Origin: an uncultured Latescibacterota bacterium | Lineage (GTDB): Bacteria; Latescibacterota; UBA2968 | Direction of reading: 5' to 3' | DNA length: 64,000 nt | Assembly (NCBI GenBank): GCA_951812755.1 | Contig: OX638329.1 | Coordinates: forward strand, 6,315,107 to 6,379,106 | Part shown: in pieces, positions 20,276 through 27,625 of the stretch | Layout: every line of letters begins with the position of its first letter | How positions within the stretch are numbered: the first letter of the stretch is position 1 | Translations under genes and position numbers: made by a program | Notes under the pieces: model-generated | Databases searched by the model: none | Seen by the model: only the letters and a program-made list of their open reading frames with translations | Told to the model about the DNA's origin: nothing

Positions 20276-21013
20276 ATGGCTCCAGAATCATCAATTGAAG
20301 AAGCCCCTAAAACGGAATCTATACAAGAGAACTGGCCGCCAACACTCCAGGTGCCTTTGGCAAAGGGTGTGATCTGGTCCTGTTTAATTATCCTGGAAGG
20401 TGTGATTGTGTGGAGACTTGTATCGCCAAAGGGTTTAGTGAATGTTCTTATGCAAGGAATGCATCTTCTCTTAGTTCTTTTTGTTTTGGTTCAATTCGGA
20501 CGGTTTGAGTTAAAAAAAATGGTGTATTATGTCATTCCCTCTAAAAGAGAGTTTTTCTTCTGGATATATGCAGGTATAGGTCTAACAGCGTATTATTTAC
20601 CCCTTAATTTCTGGGAAGGCTTCGGACCCCAACCGCCAGACTTTGTTTTTCAGTATCTATGCCTTTTTATTGGAGGGGTTATATTAGCACCAATTGAAGA
20701 AGAGCTTCTTTACAGAGGTCTGCTTTACGGAACGATCAGGACAAAATATGGAAAATTTAAGGCTTATGTCATTAGTATTTCAATCTTTGTTTTTAGACAT
20801 AAGCGTTTATGGCCTTATATCATAGAGGGTTATTGGGATTTATTTTTTGTGTACTTGATTGCATTGACAGTGCTTGCTTGTTTTTTAACCTATCTCTACG
20901 AATCTAAACGCAGCCTTCTATTATGTATGGCTTTTCATAGCTCTGCAAATATTAATGTCACTATCACACCTCTTCTTGGATTTCTGTATGGCGGCTATAT
21001 CGTCGGCAAGTGA
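20276..21013 (+). CDS. CPBP-family intramembrane metalloprotease
   Basis: ATG at 20276 has GGAA about 7 bp upstream; a TTG at 20264 is the alternative. The protein has about six hydrophobic segments. It carries all three CPBP motifs: EEELLYRG (EExxxR), a His in FVFRH, and HSSANIN near the C-terminus. CPBP proteins include CAAX prenyl proteases and the Abi proteases linked to bacteriocin self-immunity or processing. In this neighbourhood, processing of or immunity to an exported peptide is a reasonable inference. The catalytic residues appear intact. Confidence 0.82.
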   Translation: MAPESSIEEAPKTESIQENWPPTLQVPLAKGVIWSCLIILEGVIVWRLVSPKGLVNVLMQGMHLLLVLFVLVQFGRFELKKMVYYVIPSKREFFFWIYAGIGLTAYYLPLNFWEGFGPQPPDFVFQYLCLFIGGVILAPIEEELLYRGLLYGTIRTKYGKFKAYVISISIFVFRHKRLWPYIIEGYWDLFFVYLIALTVLACFLTYLYESKRSLLLCMAFHSSANINVTITPLLGFLYGGYIVGK

Positions 21014-21034
21014 TTTTTAACAAAAAGAATAAAA

Positions 21035-21760
21035 ATGTATCAAATCCAGCCCTTGAGCAAAAATGATTTACATCACTATGCTACCTTTCTGAGAGATATT
21101 CAGACACAACATTGGTCCTTGTCTTCAAATGCTTTTCAAAGACAGCCAAACTCTGAATGCCTACCCAGTTATGAAGAAATCATTGAGAACTTGAGCAACT
21201 TAGAGCACTCGGTCATCTATTTACTCAAGCGAAATCACCGCATCATTTCATCCATGAAAGTAACCCAAAAGAAGTCTGAGCCAGGCATAGTCATTTTTTC
21301 CCATGTAGAAACCCATCCCGATTTTCAGAAACGCGGGATTTTCGGCCTTACACTGGCAGATACGTGTTTGAGAACCGCCTGTGAATCTGAGTGTAAACGT
21401 ATCGAAATTACGACCTGGTCGTTCAATCGAAAAGGGATTCCACTTTATAAACGCTATGGATTTCGTGCGATACCAGGCACCAATCTTTTGATGGAAAACT
21501 ACCTGCCAGCTATTGTGAAGCATATAGATGCACACCCCTATTTTGCTCGCCATGATTATATTCGCACACTCCAGAACAAACGCAGCTATGGGTATGATGC
21601 TGTTGAAATGAATGGCATAAGTGTCTTTGAGTATCGCTGGAGGCCAAGAAAGTCTGAGGACACATTGCGTGTATTGGTCGATTGGAAAAAGAAAGAAATC
21701 ATTGATGTGGAATGCAAGATCATGGATTCACCATCATTAGTTAGAGAATGTCATGCGTAG
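21035..21760 (+). CDS. GNAT-family N-acetyltransferase
   Basis: The middle of the 241-residue protein has the acetyl-CoA-binding motif A of GNAT enzymes (VETHPDFQKRGIFGLTL, with Q-K-R-G-x-F-G). It is followed by ITTWSFNRKGIPLYKRYGF, the usual motif B pattern in which YKRYGF closes the fold. The extra N- and C-terminal segments (about 75 and 80 residues) are not recognised. The gene starts 21 bp after the CPBP gene and overlaps the next start by 8 bp, implying translational coupling. It may acetylate a peptide or protein made by the cluster; the substrate is unknown. Confidence 0.8.
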   Translation: MYQIQPLSKNDLHHYATFLRDIQTQHWSLSSNAFQRQPNSECLPSYEEIIENLSNLEHSVIYLLKRNHRIISSMKVTQKKSEPGIVIFSHVETHPDFQKRGIFGLTLADTCLRTACESECKRIEITTWSFNRKGIPLYKRYGFRAIPGTNLLMENYLPAIVKHIDAHPYFARHDYIRTLQNKRSYGYDAVEMNGISVFEYRWRPRKSEDTLRVLVDWKKKEIIDVECKIMDSPSLVRECHA

Positions 21761-23960
21761 AGAAAATCCCTCTCAAATCCGGATTGCCATTGTCGATAGC
21801 GGCACAGATGTATCTCATATAGATGTGGGTGATGTTGCGGGTGGTGTTCATATTCAGATTGGTAAAGATGGTGAGACTGTGTTGTGGGATGATCACACCG
21901 ACTGTGCAGGACATGGCACAGCGTGTGCCGGGATTATCAGGAAGAAGGCTCCTGATGCGATGTTATATAGCGTGAGGATTTTTGATGCCTCATTGATGGC
22001 AGATGGGCGGGCGTTGATTGCGGCGATTCAGTGGTGCATTGACAATGAGATGGATGTGGTGAATTTAAGTCTGGGCACAACGGATGTGACGTTTAAGAAA
22101 GCTCTTCAGAAAGTGTGTCGCAAAGCGGTTGATGCTGGCGTGATTCTCGTGGCTGCTGAGAGCAATGACGGACGTGAGAGTTATCCTGCGGTATTTTCCG
22201 AAGTGATTGGTGTCACAGGTGGTGCGATCCATGAAGCAGATGGGTTTTACTACCGCAAAGATCAGCGCATCGAATGTGTAGCGCGAGGTGATGAACAGCG
22301 CGTGTGCTGGTTAAACGGAAAACATATTATGACGGGAGGAAATAGCTTTGCCGCACCCCATATCACGGGCATTATCGCACACCTGTTGGAACAAAATCCA
22401 AAATGTCCTGTTCAAGATATTCGGTTATTATTACAAGAAAAAGCATTAAGTGAAATTCCTCAAGAGCAAAATAGGTCCAAATTCGATCGTCCGGCGCACC
22501 GAAAAGATTTTCAAGACGATTATTCCTGGATTAAAAAAGCCGTGTTGTATCCGTATAACAAAGAGATGCACAGCATGGTGCGCTATCGCGAGTTACTCGC
22601 GTTTGAGATTGTTGGCGTCGCCGATCCCATTGGCAAAGGGATGGTGGGCAAAGATGCAGGCAAGGTGATTGGGGAACCTCATGCAAATCTGCGGATCAGT
22701 CCGAATATTCGCCAGGCTCTGATCAGCCTCACGGTCTTGTCCTTCGACACCCTGTTGGTTTTGATTTCGAGACGGTTTATCCACAAATATACAAGGGAAG
22801 TTGCAGAACGCTCAGCAGAGTTATCGGCAAAAAATTACGAGTCCATTTCTTCGATTAGAACAGTACAGTCTTTGGGGTTGGAGGCTTCATTTTTTCAGAA
22901 GCTACAGGGATTGTTCATCAATGTGGCAAATCTGAGAATGAAAGTATCGCTTTTTTCGGGCACAACGGGGTATGCCAGCACCATTATCAAGACTGGTGGA
23001 ACTCTTGCCTACGGTTTCTACGGATGGCACGAGGTGCTATCTGATAATTTGACATTGGGGAGTTATATGGCTTTTACGGGCTATGTGGGGTATTTGTATG
23101 GACCCATTAAAAGTCTCATTGGCCTGTTGCGGCGCATCGAATCTACACTGGTTCATACGGACCGCTTTTTTGAAGTCTATAATATCACGCCTGATATACG
23201 CGATGAACCGCAGTTGGCTGAGCTCAACGGGGTTCGTGAAGGGATAGAGTTTAGAGATGTCAGTTTTGCATATCAACCCGAAAGAGTGGTGTTAAATGAG
23301 ATCAATCTCGAGATCGGTGTCGATCAAACAGTTGCCATTGTTGGAAGAAGCGGGTCGGGCAAATCTACTCTGGCGAAGCTCATCCCGAGATTCTACGATC
23401 CAGTGGATGGACAGGTCTTGATCGATGGGGTCGATATCAGGCAATACCGTCTCAATTCTTTGCGCCAAAATATCGGCTTTGTGATGCAAGGAAGTGCCCT
23501 GTTTCAAGGAAGTATTTTGGAGAATTTGACGTTTAACAAACCGATTTCTATGATCGATGTCGAAGCCGCGACCCGGGCAGCCTATATCCACGATTTTGTC
23601 ACGAAGCTACCTAACGGCTATCACACGATCATCGGTGAGCAGGGGGCGCAACTTTCAGAGGGACAGAAGCAAAGGGTTGCACTTGCAAGGGTGTTATTGC
23701 AGAACACACCCATCTTAATTTTGGATGAACCCACTGCTGCATTGGATAACGAATCTGAGTTTTATATCCAGGAAGCGATGAAGGAAATTTGCAAACAAAG
23801 GACAGTGATCGTCATTGCCCATCGCCTATCAACGATCCGGCGTGCAGACAAAATCGTGGTCATTGATCAGGGAAGAATTGCCGAGGAAGGTAGCCACGAA
23901 GTTTTGATGCTGCAAGATGGCGTTTATGCCATGCTCCAGGAGCGAGCCGCGAGGATTTGA
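21753..23960 (+). CDS. Subtilisin-like protease fused in frame to a truncated ABC exporter
   Basis: Residues 1-240 are an S8 subtilase with an intact triad: Asp15 (IVDSGTD), His54 (GHGTACAG) and Ser198 (GNSFAAPH), plus oxyanion Asn138. Residues 258-308 begin an unrecognised Rossmann-like domain (FEIVGVADPIGKGMVGKDAG) that ends abruptly. From about residue 315 the chain is an ABC exporter: only the last ~3 transmembrane segments remain. They are followed by a complete ATPase with Walker A GRSGSGKS (531-538), signature LSEGQ (634), Walker B ILILDEP (654) and His690. Exporters need about six segments, so this looks like two genes joined by an in-frame deletion near 22680, or an assembly join. 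There is no signal peptide. Confidence 0.8.
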   Translation: MRRENPSQIRIAIVDSGTDVSHIDVGDVAGGVHIQIGKDGETVLWDDHTDCAGHGTACAGIIRKKAPDAMLYSVRIFDASLMADGRALIAAIQWCIDNEMDVVNLSLGTTDVTFKKALQKVCRKAVDAGVILVAAESNDGRESYPAVFSEVIGVTGGAIHEADGFYYRKDQRIECVARGDEQRVCWLNGKHIMTGGNSFAAPHITGIIAHLLEQNPKCPVQDIRLLLQEKALSEIPQEQNRSKFDRPAHRKDFQDDYSWIKKAVLYPYNKEMHSMVRYRELLAFEIVGVADPIGKGMVGKDAGKVIGEPHANLRISPNIRQALISLTVLSFDTLLVLISRRFIHKYTREVAERSAELSAKNYESISSIRTVQSLGLEASFFQKLQGLFINVANLRMKVSLFSGTTGYASTIIKTGGTLAYGFYGWHEVLSDNLTLGSYMAFTGYVGYLYGPIKSLIGLLRRIESTLVHTDRFFEVYNITPDIRDEPQLAELNGVREGIEFRDVSFAYQPERVVLNEINLEIGVDQTVAIVGRSGSGKSTLAKLIPRFYDPVDGQVLIDGVDIRQYRLNSLRQNIGFVMQGSALFQGSILENLTFNKPISMIDVEAATRAAYIHDFVTKLPNGYHTIIGEQGAQLSEGQKQRVALARVLLQNTPILILDEPTAALDNESEFYIQEAMKEICKQRTVIVIAHRLSTIRRADKIVVIDQGRIAEEGSHEVLMLQDGVYAMLQERAARI

Positions 23961-23961
23961 T

Positions 23962-24279
23962 ATGTTCAAAGCAAAGTACCCAAATTGTGGATGTAAAAAC
24001 GATTGGGGAGGATCATTTAAATGGTTTAATCCTCCTCGCACCTGGCCCTGTAAGCAATGTGGCTTCATGCTTGAAATGGATCGTAAAAGGGGGTTCGTAG
24101 TGCTACTCATATATGCGGCATTCTGGTTATTTTTTGAGTTCTGGGTCAAGGATTGGAGCTTTCTTGTCTATTATCTTCTGCCAGTTGGCATTTTTATCAT
24201 TCTTTCATTGAAGCGCGTTAAAATTGTGCAATCTTCAGACCAAAATTCTGATGCTGGTAGTCGAAAAAGCACCTCTTGA
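23962..24279 (+). CDS. Small zinc-ribbon membrane protein, copy 1
   Basis: The ATG is 1 bp after the exporter's stop codon, with GAGG upstream. The 105-residue protein has an N-terminal cysteine cluster (CGC at 9-11, CKQC at 30-33) and WPCKQCG. Two hydrophobic segments (about 45-62 and 67-82) and a charged tail follow. It is a diverged paralogue of the proteins at 24839 and 25170: the first Cys of the CPxCG knuckle is Tyr here, with Cys11 possibly compensating. I do not recognise the family. Tight linkage to the subtilase/ABC gene suggests a role in the same system. Confidence 0.7.
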   Translation: MFKAKYPNCGCKNDWGGSFKWFNPPRTWPCKQCGFMLEMDRKRGFVVLLIYAAFWLFFEFWVKDWSFLVYYLLPVGIFIILSLKRVKIVQSSDQNSDAGSRKSTS

Positions 24280-24379
24280 CAAGGAAAGGGGGTAAATGAG
24301 AGATCACTGCACGGTGCTTTGTTCATGGTGAATGGAAAACATTCACTGATTTCTAATTTTTATATCATTGGAGGATCAC

Positions 24380-24559
24380 ATGCAAAAGCTGGTGAAAAGA
24401 AGGATGCATTACGAGCTCATTATGCCTGTTGAGGCTTATGAGGAAGAGAATAATAATGATGATTTGGTGCAGGATCTGATTAGTATTGGTATCACTGTTG
24501 CGGGGGTAGTCACTGGATTCGTAACTAGTGCATCGTGGCGTAAGTCTTGCGACATATAG
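24380..24559 (+). pseudogene. Small acidic peptide gene interrupted by a miniature element
   Basis: The ATG at 24380 has TTGGAGG about 6 bp upstream. The present frame gives 59 residues: a basic start (MQKLVKRR), an acidic stretch EEENNNDD, then LISIGITVAGVVTG and VTS. The last nine residues (ASWRKSCDI) come from an inserted repeat that begins near 24526. Removing the 154-bp insert continues the frame to 24734 as VTSDIDIDYDDPLVQAYGE and gives a 66-residue peptide. The size, charged leader-like half and Gly/Val-rich middle resemble a precursor peptide next to an exporter gene, but I recognise no known class. Confidence 0.65.
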
Positions 24560-24681
24560 AAGTGAACATCAAAACCTTCTGGATTACTGGCGTTGTGCTT
24601 GCGCGTGGCGGCTTAAACCATGCCGCAATGACAACCGCAAGTCAAATTGATATGACCAGTTTCTTTTGCCGAGATGCACTA
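24526..24681 (+). mobile_element. Miniature TA-flanked repeat, family B copy 1
   Basis: The element lies between two TA dinucleotides. Its ends are GTGCATC...GATGCAC, and the identity extends imperfectly inward (GTGGCGTAA against CGGCAAAAG). The flanking ACTAGT is present on both sides, so target duplication and inverted repeat overlap. Copies of the same element lie at 52899-53203 (two, nested) and 57958-58078. It carries no gene. It interrupts the small peptide gene at 24380. Confidence 0.8.
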
Positions 24682-24838
24682 GTGACATTGACATTGACTA
24701 CGACGACCCACTCGTACAAGCATATGGCGAATAAGGAACGCCAAAGTTGGGTATCTTGATGGTTGCAGGTATTGTACTCTTGTATATCTGAGTGCAATAC
24801 CTGCTAAATTCTTTCATCCAGGATGGAGGACCTAAGAT

Positions 24839-25150
24839 ATGCTAAGAAATATAAAAAACATTTGTACCTGTCCAAAATGCGGACATTCCGTTGGATGGCG
24901 TCGCAAATTATTTACCGGTATATTGGCTCAATGGCCCTGTAAGAATTGCGGTACGGCCCTGGAATTTGGCCTCAATAGATACCCAATATTGCTCCCTGTG
25001 GTTATCATACCAATCAATTTATGGGTTACGCCTCATGTAGATTTTTGGGTCTCTGCGGTAATAAACGGTTTAGGGATATTTTTTGTAAGTTTTATAAGTT
25101 TAGTAGTTGTAGAGAAGTATGAACCACCCCATCGGCATGATGCAAAGTGA
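24839..25150 (+). CDS. Small zinc-ribbon membrane protein, copy 2
   Basis: GGAGGACC precedes the ATG. The 103-residue protein has the pattern CPKCGHSVGWRRKL followed after about 10 residues by WPCKNCG, giving two Cys-x2-Cys knuckles that would bind one zinc ion. Two hydrophobic segments cover about residues 52-85, and a short charged tail follows. It shares most of its zinc-ribbon residues with the protein at 25170, so the pair arose by tandem duplication. No enzymatic motif is seen. Confidence 0.75.
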   Translation: MLRNIKNICTCPKCGHSVGWRRKLFTGILAQWPCKNCGTALEFGLNRYPILLPVVIIPINLWVTPHVDFWVSAVINGLGIFFVSFISLVVVEKYEPPHRHDAK

Positions 25151-25169
25151 GAGATTGGAGTCCCAATAT

Positions 25170-25475
25170 ATGCCAATAAACATAAAAAGCATTTACACCT
25201 GTCCAAAATGCGGACATTCCGTTGGATGGCGACGCAAGTTGAGTGCTAACATCTTCAGTATATGGCCCTGCAAGAATTGCGGTACGCCTTTGGGTTTTGG
25301 TTCTGTGAGACGCCTGATTTTAGTTTCTATATTTACCTTTTCAACCGCGTTATGGCTTAAACCTCATGTGAATTTTTGGGTCTTTTGGGTAATCTTTGCT
25401 TCAGGAATGATCGTTGCAGGATATGTTGATCCAGTTGTTGAGAAGCAGGAACCACAGCGGCCTGATGCAGAGTAA
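25170..25475 (+). CDS. Small zinc-ribbon membrane protein, copy 3
   Basis: ATG at 25170 is preferred because TTGGAG lies 9 bp upstream and the N-terminus then aligns with copy 2. The 101-residue protein repeats CPKCGHSVGWRRKL and WPCKNCGTPL, followed by two hydrophobic segments and a charged tail ending PDAE. The gene starts 19 bp after copy 2. The zinc-ribbon DNA is almost identical between the two copies, while the membrane halves have diverged. The conserved part is therefore under constraint or was recently converted. Confidence 0.75.
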   Translation: MPINIKSIYTCPKCGHSVGWRRKLSANIFSIWPCKNCGTPLGFGSVRRLILVSIFTFSTALWLKPHVNFWVFWVIFASGMIVAGYVDPVVEKQEPQRPDAE

Positions 25476-25617
25476 GTGTGTTTGGTGCGAAAATATATGC
25501 CAATTGAGGGTCAAGAGAACGTGGGATGTGGATCGTATTCTGAAGATTATTACCTTGTTAGATGATATTTCTCAAAGGGAAGAGTGCGTTCTGAAGAATG
25601 TTTTGAAGGCGCTTTGA
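25465..25617 (+). CDS. Possible 50-residue protein overlapping copy 3 (doubtful)
   Basis: An ATG at 25465 overlaps the preceding stop codon and opens 50 codons containing MQSKCVWCENICQLRV and a leucine-rich C-terminal half. The overlap and the two Cys residues hint at a real small gene, but there is no clear RBS and no family match. It is listed because it ends just where the second sigma-54 control region begins. Confidence 0.25.
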   Translation: MQSKCVWCENICQLRVKRTWDVDRILKIITLLDDISQREECVLKNVLKAL

Positions 25618-25619
25618 GG

Positions 25620-25812
25620 CGCGATTGTCAATGTGAATTTAATGTTCAATTGGAAAGAGAAAAGTGAATGATGTTTTCACTTCTTAATTCGATGGTCAGC
25701 CTGAATTTTATCCTAAAAAAATCTCTATATATATAAAAAATAATACTTTACAGAAATTGTCATTTGAAAAATCCATATTGGCACACATGTTGCGTATATT
25801 TGTTTAAGTGGG
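25620..25812 (+). promoter_or_regulatory. Sigma-54 promoter with upstream palindromic activator site (copy 2)
   Basis: TGGCAC at 25779-25784 and TTGCG at 25790-25794 again have the 5-base spacer of a sigma-54 promoter. GTGAATGATGTTTTCAC at 25664-25680 has the same 17-bp length and ends as the palindrome at 18597. The region aligns with 18545-18740 almost throughout. It stands about 175 bp ahead of the coiled-coil gene at 25970. Confidence 0.8.
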
Positions 25813-25969
25813 GACTATATACAAGAAACTCCTAACTCTCCGTAACTTACTGTCTTACAGTGCGTTACGAGATAGGGATTTTTGAGGCTTTTTGGAGTTG
25901 ACAATTGTCCTGTCAATCTCTATTTTTTTTTTGACCGAACACTAAAAACAGCAAAGAGGGGTGTGTTCT

Positions 25970-26302
25970 ATGGATTGGACACCGATAATTGTCATGACTG
26001 CGGCTTTTATTTCTTCTTTTGGGATAATAGCTGGCGTAATGACATGGTACAATATCTCGCATTTCAACGGAATAAAACAGGATATCAATCGGGCAGAAGA
26101 CAACCTGAAGAAACATATCAATCGGTCGGAAGATAGCCTGAAGGAGCGCATTGACCGGCTGGAAGGCGATTTGGGCAAAATATCGAGCGATCATTCCGAA
26201 TTGAGAGACCGAACTGCACGAATTGAAGGGGAAGGGGATATAAGAGGTGAACTGAGGAAGGTGTTGGATAGGCATAGTTCCTCCAATAAACCTCCGGCTT
26301 GA
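25970..26302 (+). CDS. Small membrane-anchored coiled-coil protein
   Basis: The ATG at 25970 is chosen because AAAGAGGGG lies 8 bp upstream. The 110-residue protein has one N-terminal transmembrane segment (about residues 4-26). A long charged helix with three repeats of the type NLKKHINRSEDSLKERIDRLEG follows, consistent with a coiled coil. It is the first gene after the second sigma-54 promoter. The shape resembles phage XhlA-like or tethering proteins, but no family is certain. Confidence 0.65.
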   Translation: MDWTPIIVMTAAFISSFGIIAGVMTWYNISHFNGIKQDINRAEDNLKKHINRSEDSLKERIDRLEGDLGKISSDHSELRDRTARIEGEGDIRGELRKVLDRHSSSNKPPA

Positions 26303-26309
26303 GGGAAAA

Positions 26310-26573
26310 ATGAACGACAATAGACAGCTAAACCCGCACAAAGAAATAAAAAGACTGGAAGATAAAATAAAAACATTGGAAGATGAGTTTTCCGAGATAG
26401 TACTTGAATTAAAAGCCCTTCTCGAAACTGATGAAGGGAAAGAAAAAGCAGCATACACTCCGGAGAACACCGTGTTGTTCTTGGTGCGGTTCGTGTTTAA
26501 CCTCGACGATCGTTTACAAACACTCTCAAGTTTGGCAAAGCAGAATAAAGGTCTAAAATCTGAGCAGAAATAG
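26310..26573 (+). CDS. Small soluble coiled-coil protein
   Basis: A GAGGG RBS lies 5 bp before the ATG and 7 bp separate it from the previous stop codon, so the two genes are probably co-transcribed. The first half of this 87-residue protein (EIKRLEDKIKTLEDEFSEIV) is a strong heptad coiled coil. It may pair with the tail of the protein at 25970. A hairpin at 26577 closes the unit. No family is recognised. Confidence 0.6.
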   Translation: MNDNRQLNPHKEIKRLEDKIKTLEDEFSEIVLELKALLETDEGKEKAAYTPENTVLFLVRFVFNLDDRLQTLSSLAKQNKGLKSEQK

Positions 26574-26576
26574 CAG

Positions 26577-26607
26577 AAGGCCGTGTCTTTTGTCGAGACA
26601 CGGCCTT
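26577..26607 (+). terminator. Perfect 11-bp hairpin closing the coiled-coil pair
   Basis: AAGGCCGTGTC (26577-26587) pairs exactly with GACACGGCCTT (26597-26607). The stem starts 4 bp after the stop codon. The sequence after it is CATAAAC, not a T-run, so it may be a weak or Rho-assisted terminator. Confidence 0.65.
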
Positions 26608-26644
26608 CATAAACAATACACAACCCAGCGAAAGGAAGTGTAAA

Positions 26645-26767
26645 ATGAATTTACCACAGCCAGAGAGAAATGTCAACCCAAACAACAAGGAGTTTAAGAT
26701 TATCACCCATACCATCTTCGGCGATTCGCCCGTCACATCAATTTTTTGCGTTTTGCGAGGTAGTTGA
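26645..26767 (+). pseudogene. Truncated 40-codon gene start abutting the DUF58 gene
   Basis: AAGGAAG lies 6 bp before an ATG that opens 40 codons (MNLPQPERNVNPNNKEFKII...). The frame runs into the 3' end of the converging DUF58 gene and stops there, so the last ten residues read from the DUF58 gene's antisense strand. The good RBS and abrupt end suggest the front of a gene cut off by a rearrangement near 26733. The product is not recognised. Confidence 0.35.
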
Positions 26768-27623
26768 AGAGGGCGGTGTCAAAGGGTTCTGAGGTTTCGA
26801 GGAGGACGTAGTCGATCATGGCTTCGCGGCATTCGCGGCGGTAGCGATCGATGAGGGTTTCCATGTGGTCGCGGTACTCGGGTGCGAGATGCCAGGGTTC
26901 TGTGGCGATTTGCGTGCCGGATTCGAGATCGACAAAGCGCATTTCGCGGTTGAAGTCGAGGTCGCGTTCTCGGGGATCCAGGATGTGGAAGACGATGACT
27001 TCGTGGTTGCGATGGCAAAAGTGTTTGAGACCGTTGAGCAGGCGGTCCGGGTCGTCGAAGAGGTCGGAGATGACGATGACGAGGCCGCGGCGCACAATGC
27101 GTTCGGCCAGTTCGTGAAAGGTAGCGGCCAGATCGGTATCGGTGCCTTCGGGGCTGGTATTTTGGAGCGTGGTCAGGAGGGTGTGCAAATGACTGGTGAC
27201 TGAGCGGGGCGGCAAATACGTGCGTATGCGGTCGTCAAAGGCGATTAATCCGACGGCGTCGCGCTGGCGCAACATGAGGTGGGATAGGGCGGCTGCGGTA
27301 TAAGATGCGTATTGGAATTTGGTGATGGAATCCGAGCCATAAGCCATTGAGGCACTGGCGTCTATGAGGAGATGGGCTTTGAGGTTGGTTTCTTCTTCGT
27401 ATTGTTTGACGTAGAGACGGTCGGTTTTGCCAAATACTTTCCAGTCCAGGTCGCGCAGTGAGTCCCCCGGCATGTATTGTCGGTATTCGGAGAATTCGAC
27501 GGAGAAGCCGTGATAGGGACTTTGATGCAAGCCAGTAATAAATCCTTCAACTACCAGGCGCGCGATCAGGTCCAGGCGCGCGAGTCGGGAGACGACTTCG
27601 GGTTTGAGATATTCTTGATTCAT
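26733..27623 (-). CDS. DUF58 domain protein (VWA-like)
   Basis: The start at 27623 (MNQEYLKPEVVSRL) is chosen because the family begins about 30 residues before the conserved Y-x2-G-D-S-x-R-D-x-D-W motif, seen here as YMPGDSLRDLDWKVFGKTD. The 296-residue protein continues with a VWA-like fold (LLIDASASMAYG, DxSxS) and IVISDLFDD. Such proteins usually accompany MoxR ATPases. None is seen next to it; instead the start lies 2 bp after the chromate transporter stop, so the two are translationally coupled. The pairing with ChrA is unusual. Confidence 0.8.
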   Translation of the reverse strand: MNQEYLKPEVVSRLARLDLIARLVVEGFITGLHQSPYHGFSVEFSEYRQYMPGDSLRDLDWKVFGKTDRLYVKQYEEETNLKAHLLIDASASMAYGSDSITKFQYASYTAAALSHLMLRQRDAVGLIAFDDRIRTYLPPRSVTSHLHTLLTTLQNTSPEGTDTDLAATFHELAERIVRRGLVIVISDLFDDPDRLLNGLKHFCHRNHEVIVFHILDPRERDLDFNREMRFVDLESGTQIATEPWHLAPEYRDHMETLIDRYRRECREAMIDYVLLETSEPFDTALFNYLAKRKKLM

Positions 27624-27625
27624 CC

